This document shows, one piece after another, positions 53,941 to 64,000 of a stretch of 64,000 nt of DNA (positions are counted from its first letter, which is position 1; each line of letters begins with the position of its first letter). The translations under genes were made by a program, and so were the position numbers. Source of the DNA: Ananas comosus (Eukaryota; Streptophyta; Magnoliopsida; Poales; Bromeliaceae); NCBI RefSeq assembly GCF_001540865.1, contig NC_033631.1, positions 5,810,827 through 5,874,826 of the forward strand, written 5' to 3'. A model generated the notes under the pieces. The model saw nothing but the letters and a program-made list of their open reading frames with translations. It ran no database searches and was not told the DNA's origin.

Positions 53941-54640
53941 AGGTAAGTCTTCCCATTTTTTTGTTATTTCTTTTCCTAATGCTCATGGTAATTTATTAAA
54001 TAATTTTTTACCTATTTCATTATTAAATGCATTGCCACTAATGCTGGCATAATAAAAATAATCATTTAAAATTTTTTTAATATGCATCCAATTATCTATA
54101 TTTAATTGTTCTAAACTTATTAATGCTTCTTTTTGTAAGTCTATGTGTCATGAATTAGGATCTTGTCCTCTAATTAAAGAATGTATTTTATTAGTAAAAT
54201 TATAAGGATTACATCCTATGGTTAGCATATGTTTGAAATTAGGCTCGTATTTTCCTTTAAATTATTCTCATTAAGCTTTTGTTGACTCTCCTAGATATGT
54301 TTCTAGATACTTATACATTTCTTCTACACTATTAGTAGAAATACTTCCAATATAATCTGCTAAAATTAAGCCCTTCCAAACATCAACAACACTATTAATT
54401 CCATATTTGGGGATCATGTGCTGCTATGTTTAAAATCTTTCCACTCGAAGCGTCTTGTAATTTAATAGATTTTTCTATAGAAATTTTTTTCCCTTTTGAT
54501 TTCACATTTTTACCATAATGATGTATTTTAGGTTCTAAAGCATAAGATACTGGATGTCTAGGGAAATTTCCTGTTTCATAAGGGGCATGAGGTAAGGATA
54601 CAGTCTCATGAAAGGAAAAGTCTACCTGTACTCCTATAGG
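53941..54640 (-). pseudogene. Endogenous pararetrovirus fragment (Caulimoviridae capsid region), decayed
   Basis: Read on the minus strand, the frame contains LIRGQDPNS, LEQLNIDNWMHIKKILNDY and GNAFNNEIGKKLF, which resemble the capsid-protein region of plant pararetroviruses. Upstream (54610-54420) is a conserved-looking APYETGNFPRHPVSYALEPK stretch followed by a lysine-rich run. Several in-frame stops and at least one frameshift (near 54410) are present, with no RT, movement or zinc-knuckle module beside it, so it is an inert genomic relic. It starts at the boundary of a MITE. The family assignment is from motif memory and the genus is not determined. Confidence 0.6.
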
Positions 54641-55480
54641 AAGGTGTATATCCTACACCCGTATGATCCAACGGCTATTATTAGATCACTAGCACAGTAG
54701 CAGCTAACTTCACTCCCCTTTTTATTTTTTCTTCCTAAAGCTAAACCCTACTACACATCTCTTTCTCTCTCTCTCCCCTACACCTCCTTCTCGGTCCCGC
54801 TCGCTCTCTCGGTCCCGCTCGCTCCCTCGCCTCTCTCTTGATCTCGCGCCTCTCTCGTCACCTCTCTCGTCATCTCGCGCTCTCCCCTTTCTCTTTCTCT
54901 CGCTCTCGCTCGCAGAGATGACTGCAACATGAGAGGTCGACAAAGTTGGGCGCAACGCGCTCGTTCCACAACATGCTGGTGTCCGAAAGCTCTCGTCCTC
55001 GAAGTGTTCCAATTCGGTCGTCGGCCTACTCTCCCCATTGGTAGGAGTCGCCGTCTGTCACTGCTTCCCTGTCCATAACCCATGTTACTCGTTGTGACGC
55101 ATTCCTTCAGTCGTGGACATCCAAATGGATTGTTTCGAGCTAGATTGGCACAAACGAACAGAGGATTCTACTGCAACCAGGGATAGTTTGAATTTCTAGT
55201 ATCTTTTATTTCTAAATTTTTAAATTTATATAGAATTTATATTTTGGTAGGGTTTAGGGTTATGCACGCTAGGGTCTTCTTGTGCGTGCTGCGGAGTGCT
55301 CACGCGACCTAGGCTGATCCAGTGTTATTTAGGGATTACTTCACTGGTATATTACATTAATTGTGCATGCTTTGTAAACAATAAAGCATTTTATTTATAT
55401 TCAGTGGTATACTTTAATTGAAATTAATTTTTTGCTAATTCCCTATATTATGTTGCTAGATATTATGTATGGCCATTTAC
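54641..55480. other. Unassigned, CT-rich stretch then AT-rich sequence
   Basis: 54765-54915 is built of CTCTCGGTCCCGCTCGCTC-type pyrimidine repeats, like a plant 5' untranslated region. An ORF on its minus strand is low-complexity. No domain recognised. It could be the promoter/leader of the downstream Ulp1-like gene, but 2 kb of repeats intervene. Confidence 0.4.
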
Positions 55481-55659
55481 ATATCTGTCCACTTGTTGGC
55501 CATAAAGGTTTAGTCTTATGAAAACTTATAATGAACACTTCTGTAGTAGATAACTTTTATAGGATTCGTGTGTTTGCAAACATAATTCTTGTACAAATTT
55601 GACACTCTTATTAATATATATTGATTACACTCTTACACAGGCTGTAATGAGATACACTG

Positions 55660-57560
55660 GCTTATGTAGAGGCTTTATTTTTGATTGTGATATCACGCTT
55701 TGTCATTAGTTAGATATACTCTTGAGGACTTAATGACATATTTTTATCAGTGGTTAATTAGTTGCGAACGATTATCATTTGTAACTTACCCATTATGACT
55801 TAATAAAACATCTCTTAATATTCAACCATAAACACTATCAGTTGTAAGACTTATAACAGATTTAGGATAATAAATAATTGTAACGCATACATAGAACAAC
55901 TCAATATGGAGTTTATGGGTCAGAATATTGAACATCTTAGAGCATAATAGAATACCTGAAACCTTGAGTGTTGTAGATATCGTTCTGTTAAATTTTTAGT
56001 TTATCGTGTTTCCATTTGTGTGTAGACCAGTTTGGAATGGAGGGTTTGGGATGTACAGAAACTTAGGCAAAGAAAAAAAGAGAAAGAAAGAATATGAGTC
56101 ATTGTGATTGTTTCTCTTTCGAATTGATCACGGTACACATGCATTTTTGAGTTTTTCATGTTTCTATAGTCTTCGGAATCAATATATGAGAGTTGGTGAG
56201 ATTATGGGAGTTCAAAACTATACTTGTGAACGAACATTACTGATAATTGATGAAAATCTGGGAGATGTTTCTGCAACTTCCAATATGTTGCATATTAGTC
56301 ATTGTTTTAAAGCTTAATTCAATCTTACCCCTTTTGTCAATAGTAGAATAGACAGCTCTTATGAGCAAATAGAATATTTATCAGAATTTACAGTTGCGTA
56401 AAATGTATGATTCTCATCTTAACCTCTGTATGACGTAAGTAAAACATTCTTAAAGCTTATATTGGAAGTGTGCTATCAGTTTAGGCTTTTATAACAGTTT
56501 TTATGCCATATATAGAAGTTGTAAAGGTTAAATAGAAACTACTCTTATAGCTATCTTTATGCTTTCAAAGCCTCGGCTTGTCAGAGTAATAAACCCACTC
56601 TTAAGGCTTTGTAGAACAGTTGTAAAGGTGATTAGAATCATTTTGAATATCTTTATGGTTGTGAAAATTTTGTCAATAGGTATAATAGAATAATTTTATT
56701 GGCTAATTAGAATCAGTTGTCAAGGTTTAAGAAGAACACTCTATTACTTTAATGGTTGTCAACACTCTTTGATCATAGTAGAATTAATATACTTTTTATG
56801 CATTAAAACACAGTTGTAAAGGGTTAAAAAACTCTTAATAGCTATCGCTTTTATGTGTCACACTCCCTTTCTCATAGTTGAAATAGAACGACCTTAGCGT
56901 TTAATAGAAAGTTATAATCAAGTTTACACTTGCGAACATGTATACATTGCAATCATTAACTCTTGTGTTATTATAAACTTAATAGAAACTGCTATCGATT
57001 TTTTTAGTTTAGAAACAGTTTTAATGCCATAATAGATATAGTTGTAAATCTTAATACAAACACTCGCTTAATAGGTGTACTGGTTTGAACACATGTTTTG
57101 TCATAGTAGATATAAGAACACTTTTTATGACAAATATATAGAATATTGGTGTAAAGGTTAAAAACAAACTCTATTAGCGTTATGTTGTCAACACTCTTTT
57201 GTCATAGTAAATAAAACACTTTAATGGCATAATATAAGCAGTTGTCAAGGTTAATATTTAATAGAAACTCTTAATAGCTAGCTTTATTGTGTCATACATT
57301 CTTTTGCTCATAGTAGAATAGAATCCTCTTAGAAGCTTAATATGAAAGTTTTATCAAGTTTACACGTCGAACAGTTAGCATTCAATCTACTCTTTATGGG
57401 TCATTATAAAGCTAATAGAAACTTGCTATCTATTTTTTTAGTTTAGAACAGTTTTATGGCCATAATCGAACAGTTGTAAAGCTTAATAACCTAAATAGGG
57501 TATGTTTTGAAGCAATCTTTTGTCAATAGTAGTAATAAGAACACTCTTGAGCTTAAATAT
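55660..57560. repeat. Degenerate long tandem repeats (unit about 436 bp)
   Basis: Blocks starting TCATAGT.GAA(T)AGAA and containing AGTTTA(C)ACTTGCGAAC, AGTTTAGAA(A)CAGTTTTA(A)TG and AGTTGTAAA recur at 56873 and 57309, with a more diverged copy near 56341. Shorter echoes (TAGAACAGTTGTAAAGGTTA, CTCTTAATAGCTA) run through the whole interval. Copies differ mainly by one-base insertions and deletions. Non-coding. Confidence 0.75.
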
Positions 57561-57755
57561 AACACTAATTTCTCGTTACTTATCAGAACGAAGATTCATG
57601 TGCTGTACTTGGTTCATAAAATGCGAGGTGAAAATATTTTCAACCAGAGCAAGTCGGGCAAGAAGCACTACAAGTGGTGAAGGCACATCTGCGCATTCTG
57701 CAGAGAAAAAAAGGAGAGGTCATTGAAAGCTAAAAGGGCGATCATGTAGCTTGTT

Positions 57756-60700
57756 GTGTGCAGATGTTACCCAGATCATCTGCACACCACAATGTGTGTT
57801 TCAAAGTTGCCGAAGACTGCGGGCAGAATTCAAACAGCTGGCCCCGCGTTACGTGATATAATGTCCGATGAACAGATGGCACTTCTGAAGACCACTCCAT
57901 TCTTTTCTTATCTCGACTTGCCTCCAATTAAACAAGATCTTGTGTTAGTCAATTCCCTTCTCAGTTTTTGGGACGAAGAGAGAAGGGGTATTAGAATTGG
58001 AGAAACCTTTCTTCCCTTTAGTCCAGAGGAAATATCCATTTTGGTAGGGCTGCCAGCAGAGGGGGAACCAATAGAATGGCAGAACAAGAGTGTAAAGTCG
58101 AGCACTCTTGATAAATACTTCAATGGTGACTATCGGCATGCTGATAGGTCGAAATTAAGACATATTTTGTACAGTATTACTGGTCAGAATGGAGAGAAGA
58201 TGGCAGCTGATTTTGTGCGTATATTTATATTATATGTATTTGCAACCGTCCTTTTTCCGACCAGCCACTACAATGTGCCGAAGCCACTATATAGATATAT
58301 AGATGATGTACATAGAATAGGAGAATATGCCTGGGGTCATGCTGTATGTAATTATTTTGTAAGTTCGATCTCCAGAGCATCCCCACGTGTGAAGCATCGG
58401 AATAGCGGCCAAGAAAGACTTGGCGGCTATATTGACGGCTGTACAATAGCATTTTTGGTAAGTAATATCATAAATTAGTATGTCAATAGAATATCTTTTG
58501 CACAATTTTTTTATAATAATAATAATCTTAATTCTTGATAAACTTGCAGAGTTGGGCTTATGAGCATATAAAGGGGTTGGGTAATTCCGACGGAGATTAG
58601 GCTATCCCTCGGATGAGAAAATGGAAGGGTTCAAAAGCCTATCGGAGTTACGAGAAGTTTCTAACAAAGCTGCAGAGTTATACTCCTGCAAAAGTAACCA
58701 TTTCTGTAATGAATGTAGTTTTATAAAATTTTCTTATAATACTTATTAAATAAATTTATCTTTTTGACAGGTTGTACCCACATTTACCTACCGCCCTACT
58801 GATATGTCTATATTGAAGCCCACGTTACGTGGCAGCCTACCAGAGCAGGTATTACTGAATTGAGTTAGTAGAAAATATTATTTTGTTAGAGTTTATTTGT
58901 CAAATTGTGATATTGTCCTTTCGTACATCTCTCTCGAAAGTGGTACAGGCAGCGGTCCCCGTGGCAACAACTACTGGCGATGAAAGTAGCAATAATATTA
59001 GCTCCTTATTGAATCAATTGGAGCGAGCTCTAAATAAACTAGAAGATCGGAATAAAATCTTAGATGAGGAGAATGTAATGTTAAAAGAAAAAATGCAGAG
59101 CTTGAAGCACAACTATCTAGCGCCAGCACAGCCGCTGCTGCAGAAGGCGGAGGCGGAGCCGGAGCCGGTGTTGATCCATCTCAAGGTGGCCAAGGCGCAG
59201 CGGTTGAAGAAAGTAGCCAACAGAGAGTTGATGTTGGCGAGAGTGCAATAAGGGACATTTCTTCAAGAATTCAATGACTTAAAGGGCGTGAAAGGAAACA
59301 AAAGAGAATGTCCCCTGATTTTATGCCGGGCGAACGTCCTTTGACTCGCCAATATAGAAGAAAGCAACGGCATCCTTTGAAGATCGGAGGGGCCGAAGCT
59401 GGTGAAGAGGCATCAGATACTGCGACAGGGACCATTGCGGAGGTCCTTATGGTATGATGTACTTGATTAAGTGTAGTGTGAATAAACTTATATCATATAA
59501 AATATAACTTTTGCACGTGATTTGGTTCAATATAGGAAATTAAAGCTGAACTTGGACAGTCAGAAAGTGCAATACCAGCTATTGAGATTGATGATGTCCC
59601 TGTGCCGGTTGAGGAGTCTGGGGTAATTATTGAGCGTCGTCGCAACTACGCCGGAAGAGATAATATTCCCAACGTTGAGCAGGATGCAATAAATTTTCTA
59701 ATTTCCCGACCTATTACAAAGTTCGTCAATCTGATTATACATGTAGTGATTAGTTAATATTGAATATTTTTGGCAAAATATTCTACCTTAAGTTGACAGC
59801 AATTCTTTTCTTTCGTATTATTAATTAAATTTTCTTTTTATAGGGGACCTATATGACAAGATGATACAAAAGGGTCAGATTCGCCTTCTGTTAGCGGTCA
59901 AGTCCTCCTTCATTACTTATTTGGAGGCCTGACGCGCGACGAGGTTAGTGCTGCCACAGATTATGCATTGTAGTTAGCGCTTGTAGCTTGTTATATACAT
60001 ATCTAATTATATATATATTATTCTAATTCTCATTGTTTTGCTGATTGTTTTATTTAGGTGATTAATGTATATTTCCATATAATTAATAAGCTCGATTGCT
60101 GTGGTGTACATAAATTTAGTCAACCGGGTATTTTCTTGCGAACTGAAGTTGCGGTGAGTTTGATGCCTTCACTATTATATTAGTTGTTATCTATTTTATT
60201 TTCTGTTTCTATACTATCTTGTTTTCTGAACATGCTTTCTTGTTTGCTGAAGCTCACTATTAGCCTTCACTGAAGATGCTATCTTGTTTTCTGTTTCTAT
60301 GCAGATGCACGTACTCAATAAGATGCAGGAATATGGAAAGAATAATCCAGTAACAGCTGATTTTGTGAAGTATGTGGCATTTGGATCCGCATCTATACGT
60401 CACTTTCTGCAAAAAATAAATACACAAACCTGCAACACTTGTAGATATGTACTTATTCCGTTACATAGTAATTGGCATTGGCATTTGCTATCGATTGATT
60501 TGAAGGAACGGCGTTTTGAGAGTTGGAACTCTTTGTAGAGCCACAGCGGGGCACAGGACGCGGCATAGCTGCTGGTATTATTTTATTCTTCTCAGTAAAC
60601 AGAGTCTTTTAGTTATTTATTCACGCGACAGTAACATCTACTATCTACTCGTTTTAATTAATTAACCCTTTTTTTTTGTCTTGGAAAGGCCAAATGGTTT

Positions 60701-60952
60701 GCGTCCTATTTTGAGCACATCCTCGAAATCCCTGTCGGCGCTCCTGACGTCATATTTCATAAGGAATGTCAACAACAGGGTTCCATCGAAGTTGATTGTG
60801 GCATGTACACATGCCTTTTCGCCGAAAGACTCGTAAGAAACGGCCTCCCCGATCTATCATTGTACGATAATGACCCCCCTCTCCTTCCGTGCTCATATGG
60901 TCAGCGCGATCTTAAAGGATCCATGTTGTCTGACCTATACTTCTATAATTGA
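57756..60952 (+). pseudogene. PMD-like / coiled-coil / Ulp1 (C48) protease gene, several disabling changes
   Basis: Exons by GT-AG: 57756(approx., after TGTGCAG)-58457, 58550-58693, 58771-58848, 58949-59451, 59536-59719, 59844-59943, 60058-60153, 60305-60574, 60689-60952. The first exon resembles plant mobile domain/DUF1985-type modules (FFSYLDLPPIKQDLVLVNSL, FLPFSPEEISILVGLP, EYAWGHAV). Exon 4 encodes a coiled coil (LLNQLERALNKLEDRNKILD). The last exons are a Ulp1-type cysteine protease with NWHWHLLSIDL (catalytic His), SWNSL (Asn where the triad Asp is expected) and EVDCGMYTC (Cys). Stops at 58598, 59271, 59856 and two near 60538/60565, plus an A-run frameshift at about 59088, indicate a pseudogene or poor sequence. 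Such PMD/Ulp1 genes typically belong to MULE-type transposons (e.g. Kaonashi). No TIRs were found here. Confidence 0.72.
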
Positions 60953-61364
60953 GTGCATAGTCGCAAAAGATGATGTCTGAATGTTATAGGATTTTGCAAT
61001 TGTTACTGGTACTGTACAGTGTGTTTATATATTATTGTGCAATTGTGAATGGTACTGTGCAATTTGTATATATATGAATGTGAATGTATAATTGTGCACA
61101 TTGTGAGTGGTCGTTCACAGATATTTCATATATGATTGTGAATGTGCAATTGTGAATTTGTGACTGGTAATCTTGTATTCTGCTTAATCATATTGTTGAT
61201 GTATTTTGTGTAATGTGAGTTGTTGATAAGAGTCTAGTAAATTTATCCTATTGATGTAATGTGTCAATTTACCGTGATGTCATTTTCTCCGATTTTATCA
61301 TAGATGAGATGTTATCCAAATTATATTATATTTGCAAAATAATTTTATGAGAGTTATCGTATCG
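60953..61364. other. No gene recognised
   Basis: 3' flank of the Ulp1-like gene, with TGTGAATGTGCAATTGTGAAT-type imperfect repeats at 61000-61160 and no coding feature. Confidence 0.6.
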
Positions 61365-61568
61365 GAGATAGACATTCAGAAAGTGCAATGGCGCACCTGT
61401 TGAGATTGATGATGTCCCTGCGCCGGTTGAGGAGGCGCAGGTAAGTATTGAGTGTCGTCGCAACTACAATAGCAACAAAAGGGTCAGATTCACCTTCAGT
61501 TAGCGCTCAAGTCTATTTTAATCACTTATTTGGAGGCCCGACGCGCGACGAGGTTAGTGCTGCCATAT
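61365..61568 (+). pseudogene. Partial internal-deletion copy of the upstream Ulp1-like gene
   Basis: TCAGAAAGTGCAATGGCGCACC...GATGATGTCCCTGCGCCGGT matches the exon at 59560-59650. It then jumps from CGTCGTCGCAACTAC to AAAAGGGTCAGATTCACCTTC..., matching 59868-59954, including the splice donor sequence GAGGTTAGTGCTGCCA. About 200 bp of intervening sequence is missing. It runs straight into the satellite. Confidence 0.88.
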
Positions 61569-63780
61569 AGAAGTGGACATATGTATCTAGCTGGCATATA
61601 GGGGAGTGGTTTAGCACTACCGATTTTCTGGGGTGTGGTATAACTGTTCCATTTTAAGTTATAACCGCACAACCCAAGGCTACCATATAGAAGTAGATAG
61701 ATAGAAGTGGCAGGTATATGGGTGTACTTTTTAGCCCTACAGATGTTCCGAGGAGTGGTATAACTGTTCTATTTTAAGCTATAACAGCACAAGTAAAGGG
61801 TACCATATAGAAGTGGACATATAGATGTGGCAGGTATTTGAGTGTGCTCTTTAGCCCTACAGATGTTTCGGGGTGCGGTATAACTGTTCCATTTTAAGCT
61901 GTAACCGCACAACCCAAGGCTACCATATAGAAGTAGATAGATAGAAGTGGCAGGTATATGGGTGTACTCTTTAACAGTACAGATGTTTCGAGGAGTGGTA
62001 TAACTGTTCTATTTTAAGCTATAACAGCACAAATAAAGGGTACCATATAGAAGTGGACATATAAATGTGGCAGGTATTTGAGTGTGCTCTTTGGCCCTAC
62101 AAATGTTCCAGGGTGTGGTATAACTGCTCCATTTTAAGCTATAACCGCACAACCCAAGGCGACCAGATAGAAGTAGATAGATAGAAGTGACAAGTATATG
62201 GGTGTACTCTTTAGCCCTACAGATGTTCCGGGGTGTGGTATAACTGTTCCATTTTAAACTATAACCGCACAACCCAAGGCTACCATATAGAAGTAGATAG
62301 ATAAAAGTGGCAGGTATATCGGTGTACTCTTTAACACTACAGATGTTCCGATGAGTGGTATAACTGTTCTATTTTAAGCTATAACAGCAGAAGTAAAGGG
62401 TACCATATAGAAGTGGATATATAGATGTGGCAGGTATTTGAGTGTGCTCTTTAGCCCTACAGATGTTTCGGAGTGTGGTATAACTGTTCCATTTTAAGCT
62501 GTAACAGCACAACCCAAGCCTACCATATAGAAGTAGATAAATAGAAGTGGCAGGTATATGGGTGTACTCTTTAACAGTACAGATATTCCGAGGAGTGGTA
62601 TAACTGTTCTATTTTAAGCTATAAGAGCACAAGTAAAGGGTACCATATAGAAGTGGACATATAAATGTGGCAGGTATTTGAGTGTGCTCTTTAGCCCTAC
62701 AGATGTTCCGGGGTGTGGTATAACTGTTCCATTTTAAGCTATAACCGCACAACCCAAGGCGACCAGATAGAAGTAGATAGATAGAAGTGACAGGTATATG
62801 GGTGTACTCTTTAGCCCTACAGATGTTCTGAGAGTGGTATAACTGTTCCATTTTAAGCTATAACCGCACAACCCAAGGCTACCATATAGAAGTAGATAGA
62901 TAAAAGTAGCAGGTATATGGGTGTACTCTTTAACACTACAGATGTTCCGAGGAGTGGTATAACTGTTCTATTTTAAGTTATAACAGCACAAGTGAAGGGT
63001 ACCATATAGAAGTTGATATATAAATGTGGCAGGTATTTGGGTGTGCTCTTTAGCCCTACAGATGTTTCGGGGTGTGGTATAACTGTTACATTTTAAGCTG
63101 TAACCGCACAACCTAAGGCTACGATATAGAAGTAGATAGATAGAAGTGGCAGGTATATGGGTATACTCTTTAACACTACAGATTTTCCGAGGAGTGGTAT
63201 AATTGTTCTATTTTAAGTTATAACAGCACAAGTAAAGGGTACCATATAGAAGTAGACATATAGATGTGGGAGGTATTTGAGTGTGCTTTTTAGCTCTACA
63301 GATGTTTCGGGGTGTGGTATAACTGTTCCATTTTAAGCTGTAACCGCACAACCCAAGGCTACCATATAGAAATAGATAGATAGAAGTGCCAGGTATATGG
63401 GTATACTCTTTAACACTACAGATATTCCGAGGAGTGGTATAACTGTTCTATTTTAAGCTATAACAGCACAAGTAAAGGGTACCATATAGAAGTGGACATA
63501 TAAATGTGGCAGGTATTTGGGTGTGCTCTTTAGCTCTACAGATGTTCCGGGGTGTGGTATAACTGTTCCATTTTAAGCTACAACCGCACAACCCAAGGCG
63601 ACCAGATAGTAGATATATAGAAGTGACAGGTATATGGGTGTACTTTTTAGCCCTACAGATGTTTCGGGGTGTGGTATAACTGTTCCATTTTAAGTTATAA
63701 CCGCACAACCCAAGGCTACCATATAGAAGTAGATAGATAAAAGTGGCAGGTATATGGGTGTACTCTTTAACACTACAGAT
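61561..63780. repeat. 120-bp satellite array with five-monomer higher-order pattern
   Basis: About 19 monomers of 120 bp start at 61561, 61681, 61801, 61921, 62041, 62161, 62281 and so on. Three types are visible: A (GTGGACATATA..., ends ACCGCACAACCCAAGGC), B (GTAGATAGATAGAAG..., TTAACA.TACAGAT, ends AACAGCACAAGTAAAGGG) and C (GACCAGATAGAAG...GTGACAGG). The order reads A B A B A C, B A B A C, B A B A B A C, B. Because 120 is a multiple of three, the minus strand stays open over several monomers (62272-62009, 62851-62609, 63837-63448), giving a 40-residue repeat, but no start, domain or splice context supports translation. Confidence 0.93.
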
Positions 63781-63787
63781 CATGTGG

Positions 63788-64000
63788 GTATATGGACAGT
63801 GAAGATAGATAGATAATAGACCAGCGGAACCCAACACGCCAAGATCGAATTTTACCTTGTCAATATGGTGTGGGGTCTTGTAGACATCCCGATTTCTCGT
63901 GTGGCTTTATGGATGGTGTAAATATACAGGTGAACATATACCATGGGAAATGAACACGACAATATCGAATTTTATCTTATCAATATGGTGAGGAGCCTTG
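63788..64000. repeat. Start of a second 120-bp tandem repeat family
   Basis: AACACGCCAAGATCGAATTTTACCTTGTCAATATGGTG at 63833 recurs as AACACGACAATATCGAATTTTATCTTATCAATATGGTG at 63953, exactly 120 bp later, and runs off the window. The sequence differs from the upstream satellite, but the period is the same. Confidence 0.82.

Noticed and set aside
54722..55083. Minus-strand ORFs rich in Arg/Glu/Ser
   Set aside because: Translation of a CTCTCG/CGAGAG simple repeat; more like a leader.
61561..63780. CRISPR-like array
   Set aside because: Units are contiguous 120-bp monomers without unique spacers, in a plant nuclear context.
61561..63837. Possible 40-residue-repeat protein from the minus strand of the satellite
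   Set aside because: Openness follows from the 120-bp period; no promoter, splice or domain evidence; monomers carry non-conservative differences.
1..64000. tRNA, rRNA or small RNA genes
   Set aside because: No cloverleaf or rRNA core recognised by eye; a tRNAscan/Infernal search would be needed to exclude short ncRNAs.

Overview
This window is plant nuclear DNA. The gene structure (GT-AG introns, a 15-exon sucrose synthase of monocot type), plant-type telomere heptamers, CACTA/hAT/MULE elements and dense nested Ty3/gypsy LTRs all fit a monocot. Pineapple (Ananas comosus) is my best guess from the repeat landscape, but nothing here proves the species. A 100-N gap (24188-24287) and a single N (2387) show that it is an assembled scaffold.

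Layout. 0-6.6 kb: a decayed Ty1/copia gag and leader carries a hAT transposon (1140-5670) with a perfect 8-bp target duplication. Its transposase gene lost its 3' end to an inserted or misjoined gypsy LTR. 6.6-24 kb: a nest of Ty3/gypsy material, with one minus-strand element (gag 8.15-9.41 kb, PBS, LTR), one plus-strand element (LTR 17.4-20.2 kb, PBS, gag-protease to 22.55 kb), a complete solo LTR (13381-16144, TSD AGCCG), two further LTR fragments and a CACTA MITE. 24.3-29 kb: MULE-like MITEs, many in TA microsatellites, and a 1.6-kb long-TIR element with a GC-rich interior. 30.03-34.26 kb: the only confidently functional host gene, sucrose synthase (minus strand, 15 exons, 812 codons). 37.8-51 kb: a Tat-lineage Ty3/gypsy element with two RNase H domains, split by a second solo LTR (39588-42277, TSD GAAAG) and a second CACTA MITE, and followed by a spliced antisense gene. 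51.0-53.9 kb: a MITE cluster with a near-perfect inverted duplication. 53.94-54.64 kb: a decayed pararetrovirus capsid-region fragment. 55.5-57.6 kb: degenerate long tandem repeats. 57.7-60.95 kb: a multi-exon gene or pseudogene joining a plant-mobile-domain-like region, a coiled coil and a Ulp1/C48 cysteine protease. 61.4-64 kb: a partial copy of that gene, then a 120-bp satellite with higher-order structure.

How it fits together: almost everything except sucrose synthase is mobile or derived from mobile DNA, and the nesting gives a relative insertion order. The most unusual signals are (i) the gypsy LTRs share a module of ACCGGT array, TATA, leader, GTGAG donor, about 1.2-1.5 kb, a hairpin with compensatory changes, then a pyrimidine-CAG acceptor, which suggests an intron inside the LTR; (ii) the spliced antisense gene downstream of the Tat integrase; (iii) the 100%-looking inverted MITE arms at 51.6/53.2 kb; and (iv) the 120-bp satellite whose 3n period keeps an antisense frame open.
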